Part shown: positions 47,232 through 58,459 of the stretch, piece by piece
How positions within the stretch are numbered: the stretch's first letter is position 1
Layout of the letters: every line of letters starts with the position of its first letter
Assembly: GCF_001638985.1 (NCBI RefSeq)
Contig: NW_017265158.1
Location: forward strand, 248,001 to 312,000
Direction of reading: 5' to 3'
Origin: Phycomyces blakesleeanus NRRL 1555(-)
Taxonomy: Eukaryota; Mucoromycota; Mucoromycetes; Mucorales; Phycomycetaceae
DNA: 64,000 nt
Made by a program: the position numbers and the translations under genes
The notes under the pieces: model-generated
What the model saw: the letters and a program-made list of their open reading frames with translations, nothing else
Told to the model about the DNA's origin: nothing
Databases searched by the model: none

Positions 47232-47596
47232 GTAAATACAATTAGTTTCTTGGAATATTTTTAGGCTTAATAATATTATTTGTTGAATAAATATATGTCA
47301 AGAAGTCAATGATATTATGATTCTTTGTAGCATTTATACTCTGAATGAATTGTCTGCACTTCATGTTTGGATAAGTGAGATTTTTAAATATGTTAAGTGT
47401 CAAGAAAGATGAACAGCAAATCATAATAAATTTAGAATCATTCTTTTAATAAGTTTTTTTTTGTATTGTTTATTTCTTTTAATAAAAATGTTCTGTAGGG
47501 GGCTGGTTTATTAATTACGTATACATAATAGACTCCTGACTATCATATATTTTGTTTTGAAGTAGGGGAGATAAGCTCAAATTTTACTAGAAATTA

Positions 47597-47655
47597 AGTG
47601 AGCATTTGGAGTCAAAAATCAGGGAATCCCTGATTTTTGACTTCAAATGCTCACT
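47597..47655. repeat. 59-nt near-perfect palindrome
   Basis: Two 29-nt arms (AGTGAGCATTTGGAGTC... and its inverse) with one mismatch and a single central base. A transcript would form a long hairpin. It may be a MITE remnant; no duplication or gene is linked to it. Confidence 0.75.
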
Positions 47656-47941
47656 AAATTGCCTTAACCCTCAAATTTGCAGAATAAACATTGGAAATTA
47701 ATTCGCCATTTAAAATAAAAATTAGTAAACACAACGGGAGATTTTTCTAGTGTTACAAATGACTGTTTTGTATGACAGTGGCTCGATTTTCTTTTTTGGA
47801 TTTACTATTTTTGAAGCTTCACGATTTTAAAAATAGACTAAATTTGAAAAATAGAATGCTGACAAAAAAAAATTTTCGGTTTGAAAAAAATATCTTTATT
47901 TTATTTTGTGGGTTGAAAATATGGGGGTCATAAAATACTAG

Positions 47942-48007
47942 GCTACCAGTACCAGCCTAGTACTGACTGCTATTGCAGAGTAGACAGGAGCTGCTGGTAC
48001 TGGTAGC
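47942..48007. repeat. 15-bp inverted repeat
   Basis: GCTACCAGTACCAGC (47942-47956) and its exact inverse (47993-48007) around a 36-nt spacer. No terminator-like T run follows. Confidence 0.7.
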
Positions 48008-48661
48008 TATTACTATAAATAAAAAGCTAGCTAGCTACTTCAATACAATTTACAAAATAAAAAAGCTATGGATAGAATCTTTCCATTTCATTGACCTTAA
48101 AGTGTTTCAAATCTATATAGACGACAAGAATAATTAGTGGCTGCAATCTTTATGAGTTGTTTCCAATAACTTACCTTTGATAATGATGATAATGAATAAA
48201 CCTAGAGTAAGACATAAATTTGTTTTTGTTAATATTCATATTGTATAGACTACTCTTAATGTCAACACACATACCTTTATAAGCTTAAAAAATTGTTGGA
48301 TCTTATACTATTTTGAGATTAAATGTGATTAGTAAATGCCAATTAAAATAAATGATACTTTATATTAGTTTTTTAGAAGCTGTCATATATATCATACCTT
48401 AGATTTTTGCAAGAAGAACATGTTATTGTATACTAGCATTAAAAGTTTGATTAGTAACTTGATCGTGTTAAAAAAATACAGAGTAAAGAATGTTTTGGTT
48501 TATTTTTTTATTTTTTCTTGGTTTTTTAAAATCTAAGCAAAATAATGCAATTTAATTGATTTGTTCATAAAATAGGCACGTTGTAACTTGAACAAAATTA
48601 AGAGGTACACATTAATTCTATCTATCTTTTTGTTTTTACTTTCTTTATATTACAAACAACA

Positions 48662-51600
48662 ATGAACAGAGTAACAAAAAAACTTGCTCCAGGAAGAGTA
48701 TCAGTACCTAATCTGAGAATTCTGGGCCAACTCAACTTCAGTCTTGTTGACATTAGCAAGTCTTGCTCACTTTGTGAGAAGTCCTTTAAAGATCACTGGA
48801 ATCTTAAAAGACATTTGCAAAGATGTCATAACATAACGAAAACAGTTGCAGATGATATGAGCATAGTCCAGGAGACCAAATATCAAGATATACAGATGAG
48901 CGACAGCCCAAAAAATTCGCTTACACCAAGTGAAAGTGTGGAAGAGGAATCAGACGTTGATAATGAATACTACAACAGTATCTTAAATTATGACAAGTGT
49001 GAAGAAAGTGATGATGGAAGTAGAGTTGACAATAGTGATTTTGATGTTGAGGAAGACACAGAGCCAAACGCAGGCATTTCTCTGTTTAATCACATCTTGA
49101 ACAACATGTCTGCTTTTGCCAATAACAACGAATCTTCAATTGATGAAGAGGATGAATTCCGGAGTGAAGTGTTTAACTCTACAGTCTGAAACAGATTTAC
49201 ACCATATACTTATCCATTTAAAGATATCTAGACGATTATTTTGCTCGCACTTGTTGATGGTGATAACAACATGATTTCTCATAGAATGTTAAAGAAGATA
49301 TTATTTACTATTAATCTTCTTCTAAAGATCCACGAAGAAGCTATTAGAAAAGATATTTCTTTCAAGTTGCCCTGGTTAGATACACTCTGGAATTACCAGA
49401 CACAAAAAGAATCGAATATCCTAATTTTCAAATCGAAAATTTTAGATGTTACTCTCTCTGACAGCACAAAAGTCACTGCATTCCTTAACTTGCCTTCCAA
49501 GCACATCAAACTCCTTGCTGCCGATCCTATAAAGTCAAAATCAATCTTTTCTTTACCTGATTGCACGCCAAATCAATCTGTCTGTCTTCAACAAGGAGAA
49601 AAATGGAGAACAAATCTATACTTCTAACAGCCCATGTTTACCCACAACAATGTTGATTTCTAGTCTGGTGACATTGTTCTGTTAAAAGATTGCTTGTCTA
49701 ACATTTGCTTTCTGGTGAAATCTTTCCATATAATAGATACATCTAATGCTTTCTCTCGTGGATATATTGTTTGAACTCCAAAAGATGGTTGTAGCATTGA
49801 CATCGAAATCAATCATACCAACATAAATATTGAATCATTTCTCTCTGTCGACACAACCCCATTAAATACCTCCTTATGTTGCAGCATCTCTCCTGACATA
49901 ATTATCTCGCTCATTCCAACTCATTGTAAATTACTTGAAGAACATTTTCTGAAGAGGCTTATATGCGACGGAACTGATCAAGAAAACAACTGAAGAAAAT
50001 ATTACAAGGTAAAGATTGCACCTGTAATTCTTTTCTTGGATGATACTTCTGGAAACACCTCTAAGCAATTTAATCCATATGAGAGCTGGTCAATGAAATG
50101 TGCAGCCCTCTCTTTTGAGGAAAGGTGCTCCATAGAGAATATCTTATTTATATCAGCAATTCCAAAGAAGAAAGATGCAAACGCTGTCGTGTTGTTACCT
50201 GAAATTGTTGATGATTTGAAGAAGCTAGAAAACGGCATGGTAATGTTCTCTGCAGAAGATAATGCATATGTTCTTGTGGTATCTCCTTTACTTTAGATTG
50301 AGGCAGATACACCTTGTCACTCAGAGCTTTGTGGTTTAGGTGCACCCAACTCAACTTACCCTTGTAGAAAGTACTACATTAAATTGCAAAGTCAAATCCC
50401 CAAGTTGAACAAAGTTGAATACTATACTAACAGGCATCCAACAAGAACCAAGGATCATTATATCCAGGCCGCTTCTATATCAGACAGAGATACAGTGATC
50501 CCTGATATTCCTTACTTTGACAGCAAAAATACAGCAGAAGAGTTAAGTCTTAAAAACAAGTCAACAGACAAACTGCTAGAACTTAAAGCATATGACCAGT
50601 CAAAAGACACTCCTGCTGAAATATTGCACTACATTCTCCTTGGCATTGCAAAGTATCTTATTACCAATCTGGTTAAAGTTGTCTTGAACAAAAACAAAAA
50701 AGAACTAGAAGAACTGTTTGATTATGTTAAAGACTACACAAATTCCAGAGACATATCAAGAGCGTTTACAAGGTCTCTCACTCATGCTGGTTCATTTCTT
50801 AGTAGAGACTTCAAGGTACTAATCCAAATACTTCCGGCAATCCTGGCCATAAAGTTTGCAGATACAGAAGTATTACAGGAAATCACTCCCCTCTTTGTTC
50901 GTCTCGGCCGTCTATGCTCTCTAGTATTTGTTCGATCTATTGACAGTCAATATGAGACATATATCAGTGAAGTAGACTCTGCCATTAGAAGTCTAATTGA
51001 AGCCCTACACAAATACGACACTAACTGTAAATATAAAAAACATGCATTCTATACGTCCAAGTCAAAAGTCCATCTGTTGACCTATCTACCTGAAGATTTA
51101 TGAAGATTTGGGTCTGCTCTCAACTACAAGACCGAAAAGGGAGAGCAGTTCAACAAGCACATTTGTGAACACTTATTTCATACAAACCATATAAACACAT
51201 CGAAAGATATATGTCTCAAATTTGGTAAACAATATATGACAAGACATATTATTGATGGTGGTTCATGGATAGGCAAGAATGGTTTAAGGGAAACCCGTGG
51301 AAAAGCTATTGCAGAATACATGCAGCAAAACTCTGATGGGAAATTCCATGAAACTTTGCTCGGTGGGTCCAGAGAATTTGCAGACAACAATGGTACAGGT
51401 TTGACCCCTGGAAGGATATTAAAAGACAATACATTTTCTCTATTTAGACAAAGCAATGGACATATCATTATTGGAATAGTGCTTTTTTCTAAAGTATACC
51501 ATTTGTATATCGAATATCTATCCGCACATGCTGTTAACAACAATTATCATCTAGCACTCAAATGTGCTGATGATATATACATGCCACTAGATGAATTGAA

Positions 51601-51679
51601 GATTGTTTGTCTATTAGACATGCATCTGAAAGTTAGCTGTAAATATGTTGTTAACCTCAACAAATTTGGTTCATACTAG
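48662..51679 (+). pseudogene. Tnp2/Plavaka-type transposase with N-terminal C2H2 zinc finger
   Basis: A single frame of about 1,006 codons with no frameshift and no intron. The start is MNRVTKKLAPGRVSVPNL. A C2H2 finger (CSLCEKSFKDHWNLKRHLQRC, broken here as CSLCEKSFKDHW and NLKRHLQRCH) is near 48770-48825, then an acidic linker. The core has LDDTSGNTSKQFNPYESWSM, LSFEERCSIENILFISAI (about 50110), IEADTPCHSELCGLGAPN (about 50297) and later TRHIIDGGSWIGKNGLRETR. Eight stops are scattered (near 49187, 49229, 49625, 49661, 49772, 49991, 50294 and 51101); each could derive from CAA, CAG or CGA by one C-to-T change. The absence of indels with so many stops is unusual. Confidence 0.82.
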
Positions 51680-51981
51680 TCCTTCCTTTATTCCTTTTAT
51701 TAATTTTTTATATTTTTTTTTATCTCAATAAAACATTCTAATTTCTTTAAGTCATTTTTTAGTTCTCTTCTGTTACACTAGAAATACATTTGTAGATGTC
51801 TGTATTGCAAGCATTCCCTTATAAAAAACACAAGTTTTGATTTATAAGTATAAAAGAAAATTACACAAGTGATATATTTAGTAAGCAAATAAGATAACAG
51901 ATGCGTTTTCAATTTCCTAATTTGATATCAAATTTCATCCATGGTGAACATTTGCGATTTGAGCACGAAGACACCTTATCT
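51680..51981. other. Intergenic, AT-rich
   Basis: Only a weak possible element end (GTTACACTAGAAAT, 51771-51784, partly inverse to 47744-47760). No gene seen. Confidence 0.4.
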
Positions 51982-53303
51982 AATTACTATATTTAGATAA
52001 AACTTTTCTTTATCACATAATTATTTTGGTTATAAGAAAAAAACGGGAAATTGCAAATAAAGTAGAGAGACTGCTTTTTATAGTAATTGTGATACACAGC
52101 CATAGATTTTGTTCCAAACTTTGATGCTAATTATATGATTTAATTGGTGAAAAACTTTGGGAAACTACTTAGTAAAATTTTATTGAAAAAATGCTGATAT
52201 AATTAGGAATGATAGGACTAATTGCAGCCTGCTAAAATAGCTATTCATTTTTGGTGGCTATCTTTAATAAATCTCTTTGTATATCTTTTATCTTTGTTCT
52301 TGTAATATTTGCATAGAAGTTTCTTTTTTTTTAAGAAGCCTATTGTTGTGAATGAGTATTGATTACTGCTGAATCTGAGAGTAAGACTGAAGGATAAAAT
52401 AATATCCTCAGCTATTCCAGTCCAACGGATCTCCCTTTATGATATTATCTAATACACAGATCATCATACACATAATTGATTATTTATTATTATCACCATG
52501 ACATGGGATATACAAATACATATACATTATATATATGGCATCATTATATTTCATCTACATATTTCTTTTATTATACAAATACTTAATTGAGAGACTACAA
52601 CTACAACTATCTAATATTATGAAACATTACCTGAGTATCTGGGTCGGAATACTAAAATATTACCAATAGCATAAATGCTCTTCTTTACCAAAACTCTTGG
52701 ACTGATCTGACTGGAGAAGTATCATATCAATTGGTCTTTCCGGATCTTTCCAGAAGAACAATACTCCTGGAAGATGACTCATTGTGATAAAGATTACTTA
52801 AGCACACACTGAATTACAAATTAGAAAAACATATAAATATCAGTAGATAGTTCCATGTAGAAAGACAATCGAATTTTATCATTCTTTACTTTTCTTTGGA
52901 AATAAACAACCTACACAAGTTCTCACGAATTCTTTCGTCTATATTATATTTTGCTTTATTTTCTCCCCACAACACCTATAATATTAAGCATATTTTTATC
53001 TTTACTAAAGTTAATTTCAGATAGTAAGCAAAAGTATTGTTGTTTATTTTCAATATTTTAAAAGTAAAAAGGAGTGAAAAGAGTAGAGCATAAAAAATGA
53101 AATTTTTAGAAGACATTTTAGCAAAACCGTAATTTAAAGTTATTTTTATTATTTTAGCGCCGCTTCGAGTTATACCGAGTAGTTTCCCCTGCAAATTTGC
53201 ATGTAAAACTACTTGGTAGAATTAACAATTTTCAGAAAGTAATTCATGATTTTTTGGTGTATAATTACTATATTTAGATAAAACTTTTCTTTATCACATA
53301 ATT
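51982..53303. repeat. Dispersed repeat F copy 2, flanked by 41-bp direct repeats
   Basis: 51982-52022 and 53263-53303 are identical 41-mers. Between them lies the same repeat as at 43328-43938, interrupted by a solo LTR. The right side continues to an inverted match of the copy-1 left end (GCTGAAGAGCAC, 53322-53333). No coding capacity. Confidence 0.75.
52344..52974 (+). mobile_element. Solo LTR, family D (related to C)
   Basis: 631 bp, TGTTGTGAATGAG...CCACAACA, perfect duplication CCTAT (52339-52343, 52975-52979). The empty site is preserved in repeat F copy 1 (AAGAAGCCTATAATATT near 43644). Its first about 35 bases match family C. Confidence 0.94.
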
Positions 53304-53519
53304 TTGAATTATACCAAGACCGCTGAAGAGCACCTTAAAGATGCCAAAAGAAGAATATGCGCGGGAGATGAAATGGAAGTGATAATAAAGGTAAAAGTAT
53401 GTGTAAAAATGTGATTATGGAAGAATGTGATAATATGTAGAAGTGGTGAACGAGAAAAATAGGAAGGGAAACGATCGGAAAAGAAGGAAATAAATCAGGG
53501 TGGGCGAAGCTGGAGAACA
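53304..53519. other. Non-coding, G/A-rich
   Basis: GA-rich sequence resembling the leader-like DNA upstream of the other DIRS element (42.4-43.2 kb). It contains the GCTGAAGAGCAC inverted-repeat end. No gene. Confidence 0.4.
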
Positions 53520-54331
53520 CACAACACCCATGTCAGAATCCTGATGGATTCGATTTTCCTCTCCCAAAAAAAAGGTTTTTGTGTGTAAGCTGACTGTCCT
53601 CTACTAAAGAAGTTGCCTCTACGGTCTCTTCCTCTGCCTCTATGACCTCCATTGGAGTACTATCCAGTTGAATATGCTCCTCTCTTGTTACTGACAGCAC
53701 TCTGGTGGACAGACTCTTCATATCTTGCTTGTTGGATTTTCTCCACCCACTCCTGATCGAAGGCCATGTCTTTGTCGTTGTCATCTTCATCTTCGCGATA
53801 TCTTGCTCTTGTGGGGAGCTTGATTGCTCGGATGCTGAGTTCTTTGGAATCTTCGTCCAGCGTTTTTCCGCTTGCAAACGCATAGACAGCCAAACGCCTT
53901 ACTTTTTCGATGAGTTCATCGAAATCGGATGCGTCTTTGTTACTGTTTTGTTGTGATTTAATATACTTGAGGTCGTTGAAGTCTTCACTTGCTGCTCTTC
54001 CTGCAATTCGAAGTTTGTCGCCATCTTTGTATTTGCCTTGTACAATCTGATGGGCATCCATGGTGTATTTCTTGAGGTCAGGGACGAAGATCTGGTTGAT
54101 CGCTCCTGACTTTGTCCATTTTCCACCCTCAAATTGGAGGGTGTCTTTTGTGCATCGAATAATGTTCGACTTGAGACCTTTCGCTGAAGGCTCGTCAAAA
54201 TCTTTGAGGATTTCTTCTGGGAGGTTATTTCAGTCATAATCTCGTTATCTCTGTTGTGTCTGCTGTCCAAGCTTAATAAGCTCGAGGATTTGTTTGGGTG
54301 AGAGTTCATTGATATTAATTTAATCCATGGT
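53520..54331 (-). pseudogene. DIRS-like gag fragment
   Basis: The frame begins MD-stop-INISPNELSPKQILELI at 54331 and runs through TKSGAINQIFVPDLKKYT and LRIAGRAASEDFNDLKYI, then DFDELIEKVRRLAVYAFASG and an Arg/Gly-rich tail (NGGHRGRGRDRRGNFFSRGQ) ending FFGRGKSNPSGF after a shift in a T run. Basic RGG tails are usual in gag-like nucleocapsids. Stops near 54325, 54246, 54234 and 53660 all fit CAA, CGA or CAG changed to TAA, TGA or TAG. No RT follows, so it is a fragment. The Gag assignment to DIRS is recall-based. Confidence 0.6.
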
Positions 54332-54881
54332 GTGCGGCTTGGAAGGATATGAGGAACAAGGGGAATGATAACTTAATTAATTTATATATTTTCAAAAAAT
54401 AAAAGCGCGGCTCGGAGAGCCTATACCACATCTGTAGTCGTAACGGAGTCAACACCAATTGTGTTAGGTACGACATACAATCACTTCTTTTCATTTGTTT
54501 TGTTTTAAGAGGGTATATTAAGAGATCCCTGAGTAAGAATGAAAAAACGAGAGCTACACTTAGTTACGACTATACTTGACAGCCCTGAATAGAAAGCCAA
54601 AAACTGCTCAACTTAACGTCCATACTATCCCTGTGAGCAGTATCAACGAAACCAACAAAGACAGCCTCTACCAGCCATATACCAGTGCACATTACACCTC
54701 CCCACAAACACCTATTAACATATTACCCTATTCTTTTCCATTATCTAGCCGGACTACCCCAAATATATCGCTCTTGAAGTCCTTGATACAACATTCTTAC
54801 CCAATATTACAGTTCATATTAAAAAAATAGGATAGACTAATTGTTAACCACTACAATATTAATGACAGATATTATGTATGT
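54332..54881. other. Between gag fragment and LEO1
   Basis: Holds GC-richer leader-like DNA (GCGCGGCTCGGAGAGCC at about 54404), possibly the DIRS terminus. A frame at 54576-54830 (84 codons) has no recognisable feature and I do not call it a gene. Confidence 0.35.
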
Positions 54882-56394
54882 TTATTCTTCATCTTCGTCA
54901 CTAGAAAATCGTCTACGTTTTGGTCTTCGAATCGTCACTGTCTCGTCTTCTTCTTCTTCTTCTTCTTCCCCATCCTCTACCTGATCTTCCTCGTATCCCA
55001 AATCTTCCTCTTCCTCTTCCTCTTCTTCTTCCTCTTCATCACTATAACCACGTTTATATTTATTTGTTGATCCTCGTTTTGCTTGGGAAAGTCTCTGCTC
55101 TCTAGATTTTTCTTCGTCTTCATCATACTCTTCATCATTCACAAAATCCTCTTCATAAGCATCTTGGTGGTTTACACGACTCCTGGAACCGTAAGATATT
55201 TCTTCATGACCATACTCGCGTGTATTTGAGTGACTGCCATAACGCACATCTGTCTTTTTGCGCTGATTCTCTAATTTTTTTTGTGCACGCAGGCGCTCAC
55301 TCTCTTTAAGTTCCAGCTCTTGCTTGAGTTTTTCGGGATCTTTTTCAGTAAAGAACATTTTGGTTTTGATTTTCTTGACATGCTTGTTCGCAATTTGGGC
55401 TGTTAGATGACGATGGGTTTCACTTTTGAGATCTGAGGGTCTAAATGTCATGTGGTCTGTGATCTCTGTATGACTCTCCAATGCACCCAGCTGCTTATGT
55501 TGCGCAAGCATGTAGACATGTTCTTGTGGAGCTGCAACTTTTTGAGTTGCATCAAAGCATTCATTTCCAACCATTAATGACATTGTACCATCCTCCCACT
55601 CAACCAAGTGAGAATTTGATTGTATTTCCTAGAATATAGATATATATATATATTCAAAAATTTAAGTTTTGCATCATATATTTAAATTTTTTGTTTTTTA
55701 TTCTTACATGGTCATTTTTATCATTCATAACCTTGCGCCATCGTATTGTACTTTCTACTTGTTGACGAACTACTTCATGACATTGTGCATCTGTTAAGCC
55801 TTCTTCGGTTTGTATCTCAAAAGATTCAGGTTTGAACCGGTTTCTGTCGATATCAAGAAACTTTGGCAGTTTTGTCCAGTAGAACTGCTTACAGATATAT
55901 ATCAATATCAATCAGTCAAGTGAATCCTTCTCACCTTTCCATCATCGCTCTGGGGTAATGGAAGGGCTGGCATTTCAAGGGATATTTCAATACGCTTTCT
56001 ATGAGAGTCTTCGTCGTCGTCTTCATTGTCGTATTGGCGTTGATATTTTGGACTAGCAGATCTTTCTTCTTCACTTTCATAATGAGTATAACTACAAAGA
56101 TATTAGAGCCGTTCATCCAAGCATTAAAGTGTACCTCTTAGTCCGCCTCGGAGATTGGGGTTTTATTATTGGTGTATCTTCTTCGTCACTTCCAAAAAGA
56201 TCATCTGTGCCAGAGATCTCTTCTTCTTGATCGCGAACATTAGACTGAGGTGTTAATGCCTTTGGCTCTCTTCTTGAAGCATGTGAAGATTGGGACCGTC
56301 CATCATCAATATCAGATGCTTCATCATCGGATCCGAACAAGCCATCGAAGTTGTGATCGTCAGAGCCGGTTGGTGTGTCGTTATCGTAAGCCAT
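54882..56394 (-). CDS. LEO1: LEO1, Paf1 complex subunit (446 aa)
   Basis: Four exons: 56394-56135, 56091-55935, 55884-55708 and 55628-54882, with introns of 43, 50 and 79 nt, all GT..AG; total 1,341 nt. The acidic N-terminus has two FGSDxE motifs (LFGSDDEASD, LFGSDEEDTP), typical of Leo1. The Leo1 core follows: EISLEMPALPLPQSDDGKF, YWTKLPKFLDIDRNRFKPES, STIRWRKVMNDKNDHEIQSN, then SHLVEWEDGTMSLMVGNECF. Next come LAQHKQLGALESHTEITDHM and TSK-type basic helices (KKIKTKMFFTEKDPEKLKQE). The C-terminus is strongly acidic (Glu/Asp runs encoded around 54950-55040). Leo1 acts in transcription elongation and chromatin marking by RNA polymerase II. The frame is intact and length is usual for fungi. Confidence 0.95.
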
Positions 56395-56747
56395 AATTTA
56401 AGCAGACAGACTATCAAAAGAGTATGCAAAGGATGGACTTGTACTTGGACTGCGTCACCGACTTGTCGCACATTTAAAACGAATTTTAAAAAATATGGTA
56501 AATATCGATGCTTCAATAAGACAGTAGCACTAAATGTGCAGCAAGATCAAGCAGTCACATGTCTCTTTCATAAACTACAGTGTTTCTACATAAGATTGAG
56601 ACATCTTAGAAAATGTTTTAGACGAATCAAAATGTAATTTTAGACAATATGCTTACTTTTTGTGGACGAAACGAGTGAAATTTAGACAAAGAGGAATTAG
56701 TTTTCAAACAAAGTAGACATCTATTCAGACATTAGATAGTTGCTTTT

Positions 56748-57095
56748 CACCAGCGTACGAGGGAATCATCAAGGGAATTGAAAGAATAATTACTTTTTTA
56801 TGTTAATTTATTCGATTCCGAATGGATATACATGTCAATTACCTTGACAATTACATGTTGTTTTGACCATGAAATTGTTTAGGGAATCTATAAACTTTTT
56901 AAAATAAGGACTTTATTTACAAAAAAAAGATGGACTAAATAACCATACTTTATAAAGCTAATTTTCTATAGCCAATATGAAACAAGCTATTAACAAAAAA
57001 AATGAACAAGGTATTTTAGTAAAGAATTAAAAAACACATGCTGAATAACAATCAGGATCTTATGTGAGGTGATTCAATTTCCTCGTACGCTGGTG
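56748..57095. mobile_element. Small inverted-repeat element nested in the Fanzor transposon
   Basis: CACCAGCGTACGAGG at 56748-56762 and its exact inverse at 57081-57095 bracket about 350 bp of AT-rich sequence without coding capacity. Target duplication was not identified. It probably removed or separated the start of the Fanzor gene. Confidence 0.65.
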
Positions 57096-57155
57096 GATAG
57101 CATTGGCCACTAACAATGAAACAGAGATTGGCATTAGAAAGAACTGTTTGGCAAC

Positions 57156-58269
57156 ATGATCTGGACAGAAGGGTATTATGCAGATGTATTGACTTACAAC
57201 TCTATCATAAAACCGTTTGACAGTTTTGAACCCGCTTATACCGCAGAAGACCTAAATGATGTTTTGTGGATTGAGAATATATCAAGCTTCTTTGCGACAG
57301 CCGTTGGGCCTGTTAGAGCAATACTTTTTACTACATCAAAAAGAGAGGTCTATGCCTGCTTCCAAAATTGACGAATGACAGAAAAAAAGTGTGACACTTG
57401 TTCCAAGGCAACAAGACTAGCAAAAAAAGAAATAAAAGGATACGCTGAAGAATTGGTCCAGCATTTACTTTCAGGTAAATCGACTACCAAAACTGTATTA
57501 TCATCCAAATTTGTGGCCTATATTCAATATGCACGCAATAATATACAACAACAAAAGAATGGTTTTCATTCTAAAGATATGTGTAACTGTCAATTCTATC
57601 TTTATCAAGATCATCAACGTGCTATGGATGAGATAACGAATGTACTTGTAAATAATGGAAAAAATACAACAGGAAAGATATGAAGCGCATTAAAAAGAAT
57701 AGAAAGCGTAGAAAGAAGAAAAACAAAAAAGGAAATAAGGGAAAAGAGTAAGTGTAGTATTATGCCCCTGCTACACACCAGTTATTTTCGAAACCACATC
57801 ATATATATCTCCTATTGGCTTTTGGGGACAATGAAAGATCAGTAATTAGTCTACCAAGATTTCAATCGTTGCCTTTTAAGAAGGCATGAAAAATAAATAT
57901 ACATCAAGAATTAAAGGCCCTAAAGTGGGCTTACTGAAAGTTTTATACCGTTTAGTGAAGAGACAATAAAAATAAGGAATGTTGTGGATAGACTATGTTA
58001 ATGAATTCAGAACATCAAATGTAAAGCGAAACATATTGACAATTATTATAAGCAATAACAATTGCAATCAGGCTTATCACTTATGCAAAGAAGTATAAAC
58101 GACGTTCGCATACGAATGTTTCTTCAGTAACTAAACTTTTCAAATATGTGGGATTATGGGAAACCGTGATATCAACGCGGTAGAAAACATTGTAGATATC
58201 GTTCACCAACCCACCCAAAATGGCACCTGTCTCATACACAGCTTTCTTCAGCTTCGATTGAGAGATTAA
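57156..58269 (+). pseudogene. Fanzor (eukaryotic TnpB-like RNA-guided nuclease), degraded
   Basis: RuvC-I region: LNDVLWIENISSFFATAVG (about 57255-57310), where a Glu stands at the place of the usual Asp. After a TGA at 57369 the helical insert follows: KCDTCSKATRLAKKEIKGYA, KFVAYIQYARNNIQQ and FYLYQDHQRAMDEITNVLVN, then a Lys/Arg block (KRIKKNRKRRKKKNKKGNKG near 57685-57745), the order seen in zygomycete Fanzors. RuvC-II-like LLAFGDNERSV is near 57815, then in another frame RIKGPKVGLLKVLYRLVKRQ and YVNEFRTSN (about 58010). RuvC-III reads GNRDINAVENIVDI (about 58160-58200) with its Asp kept. A TGA, at least three frameshifts and a poor zinc ribbon show decay. Fanzors cleave DNA under guidance of an RNA encoded by their element. 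The family call rests on recalled motifs. Confidence 0.72.
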
Positions 58270-58459
58270 GATCTCTACAGGTATATGCTTGGAAACTATT
58301 TTGACCATCTGAAAACTAACTCTATTTTCTTAATTCCTTTTACTCTTTGTCCAAATTTCATTTTCGTTTTATCCGCAAAGGCTAAGATAAACATCTGAAA
58401 ATTAATTTTGATTCGTCTAAAAAAAATCGTAATGTGTCTCAATTTGAAGTAGAAACACT

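Larger units (their letters stand above)
47232..48661. other. AT-rich non-coding region with two hairpins
   Basis: Apart from the palindromes at 47597-47655 and 47942-48007 I see no gene. A possible left terminus of the next element (CACAACGGGAGA, 47731-47742) resembles the CACTA end at 22691. Confidence 0.4.
56577..58459 (+). mobile_element. Transposon with ~55-bp inverted ends carrying a Fanzor gene
   Basis: The left end (56577-56634: ACAGTGTTTCTAC, then GATTGAGACA and TTTTAGACGAATCAAAAT) is repeated in reverse at 58405-58459 (ATTTTGATTCGTCTAAAA ... TGTCTCAATTTGAAGTAGAA ACAC). The CAGTG start next to TA suggests a Tc1/mariner-type terminus. Inside is no ordinary transposase; instead there is a TnpB-like Fanzor gene and a nested 0.35-kb element. 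A similar terminus (TACAGTG..AGACACA..GGACGAATTAAAAT) is at 63123-63190 beside the second Fanzor. Confidence 0.75.

Noticed and set aside
47731..51797. Possible CACTA-like ends of the 48.7-kb transposase element
   Set aside because: CACAACGGGAGA on the left and GTTACACTAGAAA on the right match only partly and no target duplication is seen, so boundaries were not called.
53705..53956. Plus-strand frame across the gag fragment
   Set aside because: Antisense shadow of the minus-strand gag-like frame.
54576..54830. 84-codon plus-strand frame before LEO1
   Set aside because: No motif, no splice context, and Pro/Thr/Ser/Tyr composition typical of random frames here.
58081..58308. 75-codon minus-strand frame
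   Set aside because: It is the antisense of the Fanzor RuvC-III region on the plus strand, which has clear family motifs.
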